Assembly (NCBI GenBank): GCA_009774765.1
Contig: VSOK01000068.1
Coordinates: 1 to 9,292, forward strand
DNA: 9,292 bases
Source of the DNA: Bacteroidales bacterium
GTDB taxonomy: Bacteria; Bacteroidota; Bacteroidia; Bacteroidales; UBA932
Direction of reading: 5' to 3'
The notes below the pieces were generated by a model. The model searched no databases. It was not told the origin of the DNA and worked only from the letters and a program-made list of their open reading frames with translations. Every line of letters begins with the position of its first letter. Position 1 is the first letter of the stretch. Positions 7,488 to 9,292 of the stretch are shown here, one piece after another. The translations under genes and the position numbers were made by a program.

Positions 7488-9292
7488 TTATTGTATGTCT
7501 GTTCTGATGACACTTTGGATACCGTCTACCTTGCCGAGTTTCCTTGTCAGCTTTTCAAGGTCGTTCCTGTCGTGCACATACAGGTCAATCGTGCCTTCAA
7601 ACACGCCTTCATTGCTGGAAATGTTTATGTTTTTGATATTTACGCTCATCACAAACGAAATGTATCTTGTGATTTCAGTGATGATGCCTATCCTGTCAAG
7701 CCCTTTTATGGAAAGCCTTACAAGGAAAGATTTTCCCGCGGCTTCATCCCATTTCGGCATTACAATCCTGTCTCCGTGCTTTGCCGCAAGGTCATTTGCC
7801 ACAGGACAGATTTTCTTGTGTACCGTCACCGTACCGTTGGCGGCAAGGAAGCCTACGACATTGTCACCGGGTATAGGATTGCAGCACTTTGCAATCACGA
7901 ACTTATGGTTTTTCCCGTCGTCGGCATTAAGTACAAGTTCCTCCTTTCTGGTCTTCGGACTGAACCAGGAAAGCCACTGCTTGGCTGTCCTGCCGGCAGA
8001 AGAGGAATCCTTGAGCAGCTCTTCAAGATTGTCAGGATGCAGCTGACCTATTCCTATCCTGAAATAAAGTTCATCCGGATCACCGTCAAAAATCTCATAA
8101 TGGTCCATCAGCATACGTATGATGGAATCCTTCATCTTGTAGCCTGACGCCTCCAGCCGTTCCTGAAGAAGCTTTTTGCCTGATTTGACGCTTTCCTTGC
8201 GTTCTCCGCGCAGATAGTCCTGCACTATTTCACGGGCCTTGCGCGTCACAAGGAACTGGAGCCATTCCAGTTTAGGGGCTTCTGTCTCAGCCGTGATTAT
8301 CTCCACCTGGTCACCGCTTTTGAGCACGTATGACAGAGGCACCAGTCTCATATTCGCCTTCGCGGCAATCGCCCTGTTACCGATATGTGAATGTATCAGA
8401 TATGCAAAGTCAAGCGCGGTAGCGCCTTTGGGGATCCTCTTCTGCTCTCCTTTCGGAGTAAACACGAAAATATCTGAAGTGTTAAGGTCATTATGGATTA
8501 TATCCAGAAGCTCAAGGGCATTCACATCAGGATTCACAAGTATGTCCTTCACCTTGCTTATCCATTTGTCCATTTCGCTCTGGTTCTCTTCCGCAAACCC
8601 GTCCTTTTTGTATGCCCAATGGGCAGCGATGCCTTTTTCGGCGATCTCGTTCATCCTTACAGTACGTATCTGCACTTCCACCCAAATGCCCGTATGGCTC
8701 ATTACAGTGCAGTGCAGAGCTTCATATCCGTTGCTTTTAGGATGCTGAAGCCAGTCTCTTGTACGTTCCGGAGTATATTTGTATATGCCTGTGATGATGG
8801 CGAACACGTGATAGCAGCTGTCCCTTTCCGTGAAATTCGGATTGTTTTCCGGGGTGAAAATGATTCTCACCGCATACAGGTCGTATATCTGCTCAAAAGT
8901 AATCCCCTTGTTTTTCATCTTGTTCCAGATGGAGTAAGGAGTCTTTACCCTTTTCTTGATTTCAAAGTTGAAGCCGGCTGCCCTCAGAGCTTTGTCGATA
9001 GGTGCTATAAATTCATCTATTTCCTTTTCCTTATCGCTGATATTGCGATTGATCTGCGCTGTTATCTCATTGAAAGCTTCAGGTTCCTTGTAGCGCAGCC
9101 AGATGTCCTCCATCTCCGATTTGACCTCATATAGACCGAGCCTGTGGGCAAGAGGTATGAAGATGAACATAGTCTCGCTGAGAATCTTGTCCCTTTTGTA
9201 CTCAGGCATATATTCGATAGTACGGCAGTTGTGGAGCCTGTCGGCCAGTTTTATAAGCACGACGCGCACATCATCATTGAGAGTAAGGAGAA
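7488..9292 (-). CDS. RelA/SpoT-family (p)ppGpp synthetase/hydrolase, 5'-truncated by window edge
   Basis: Long RelA/SpoT homologues make, and often degrade, the alarmone (p)ppGpp. The frame is open to the right edge; codons upstream of the GTG at 9269 encode LTLNDD, continuing the family motif DDVRVVLIKLADRLHN, so that GTG is internal. About 600 of a usual 730-750 residues are present. Counting from the GTG: end of the HD hydrolase domain (1-60, KLADRLHN with Asp10), synthetase domain (about 100-222: RVKTPYSIWNKM, IYDLYAVRII with Asp130, HPKSNGYEALH, VEVQIRT with Glu199, GIAAHWAYK), TGS domain (about 266-327: IFVFTPKGE, GATALDFAYLIHS), a helical region, a Cys-containing zinc-finger-like domain (IAKCCNPIPGD, HKKICP; 459-489) and an ACT domain (about 514-593). 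Synthetase residues look intact. The main HD metal-binding motif lies outside the window, so hydrolase activity cannot be fully judged and no rel/spoT symbol is assigned. It is the first visible gene of the minus-strand operon. Confidence 0.96.
   Translation of the reverse strand, partial: LLTLNDDVRVVLIKLADRLHNCRTIEYMPEYKRDKILSETMFIFIPLAHRLGLYEVKSEMEDIWLRYKEPEAFNEITAQINRNISDKEKEIDEFIAPIDKALRAAGFNFEIKKRVKTPYSIWNKMKNKGITFEQIYDLYAVRIIFTPENNPNFTERDSCYHVFAIITGIYKYTPERTRDWLQHPKSNGYEALHCTVMSHTGIWVEVQIRTVRMNEIAEKGIAAHWAYKKDGFAEENQSEMDKWISKVKDILVNPDVNALELLDIIHNDLNTSDIFVFTPKGEQKRIPKGATALDFAYLIHSHIGNRAIAAKANMRLVPLSYVLKSGDQVEIITAETEAPKLEWLQFLVTRKAREIVQDYLRGERKESVKSGKKLLQERLEASGYKMKDSIIRMLMDHYEIFDGDPDELYFRIGIGQLHPDNLEELLKDSSSAGRTAKQWLSWFSPKTRKEELVLNADDGKNHKFVIAKCCNPIPGDNVVGFLAANGTVTVHKKICPVANDLAAKHGDRIVMPKWDEAAGKSFLVRLSIKGLDRIGIITEITRYISFVMSVNIKNINISSNEGVFEGTIDLYVHDRNDLEKLTRKLGKVDGIQSVIRTDIQ

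Noticed and set aside
7487..7513. Start at 7513 for the Ig-like lipoprotein, overlapping rel
   Set aside because: The ATG at 7486 directly follows the rel stop and gives a standard signal sequence (MIRRFFSKYF); the nine extra residues are polar and atypical.
6701..8147. Two long plus-strand open frames (255 and 266 codons) opposite the lipoprotein and rel
   Set aside because: Both are antisense to genes with strong family motifs, and their translations show no domain or signal features.
8239..9134. Plus-strand open frames of 169 and 213 codons opposite rel
   Set aside because: They are shadows of the Rel synthetase and TGS domains with Cys/Phe/Ser-rich translations typical of noncoding frames.
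7488..9269. GTG at 9269 as the start of the Rel protein
   Set aside because: It falls inside the conserved DDVRVVLIKLADRLHN motif, and the frame is open to the right edge.

Overview
This window looks like ordinary chromosomal DNA from a member of the Bacteroidota, most likely order Bacteroidales. The evidence is a plant/Bacteroidota-type IspG, a lipoprotein of the TPPSGGPKDTIPP Ig-like family, signal peptides ending in A|Q, and starts without clear Shine-Dalgarno sequences. Nothing in the sequence fixes genus or species. I see no mobile element, CRISPR array, RNA gene or obvious foreign island.

The layout is two convergent transcription units separated by a 72-bp gap that holds a hairpin terminator. 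Left unit, plus strand: the 3' part of a secreted alpha/beta-hydrolase esterase (about 1-1045, its start lies outside the window), then 16 bp later a complete periplasmic glycoside hydrolase family 3 enzyme (1062-3344). Together they suggest a polysaccharide-degrading locus that continues upstream, with one enzyme removing acyl groups and the other removing sugars from chain ends.

Right unit, minus strand, read from right to left: a RelA/SpoT-family (p)ppGpp enzyme cut by the right edge (9292-7488), an Ig-like/transthyretin-like putative lipoprotein (7486-5642), an outer-membrane beta-barrel-like protein (5639-4776) and ispG of the MEP isoprenoid pathway (4763-3417). Gaps are 1, 2 and 12 bp, so this is almost certainly one operon with translational coupling. 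It links stringent-response signalling, cell-envelope proteins and isoprenoid precursor synthesis.

Coding density is close to complete, and no gene-free stretch exceeds 72 bp. The points most worth a second look are an IspG whose lineage-typical insert domain appears largely deleted, the composition of the rel-envelope-ispG operon, the duplicated Asp/Asn-rich modules and odd lipobox of the Ig-like lipoprotein, and the unassigned beta-rich N-terminal region of the esterase. I found no convincing novel multi-gene system.
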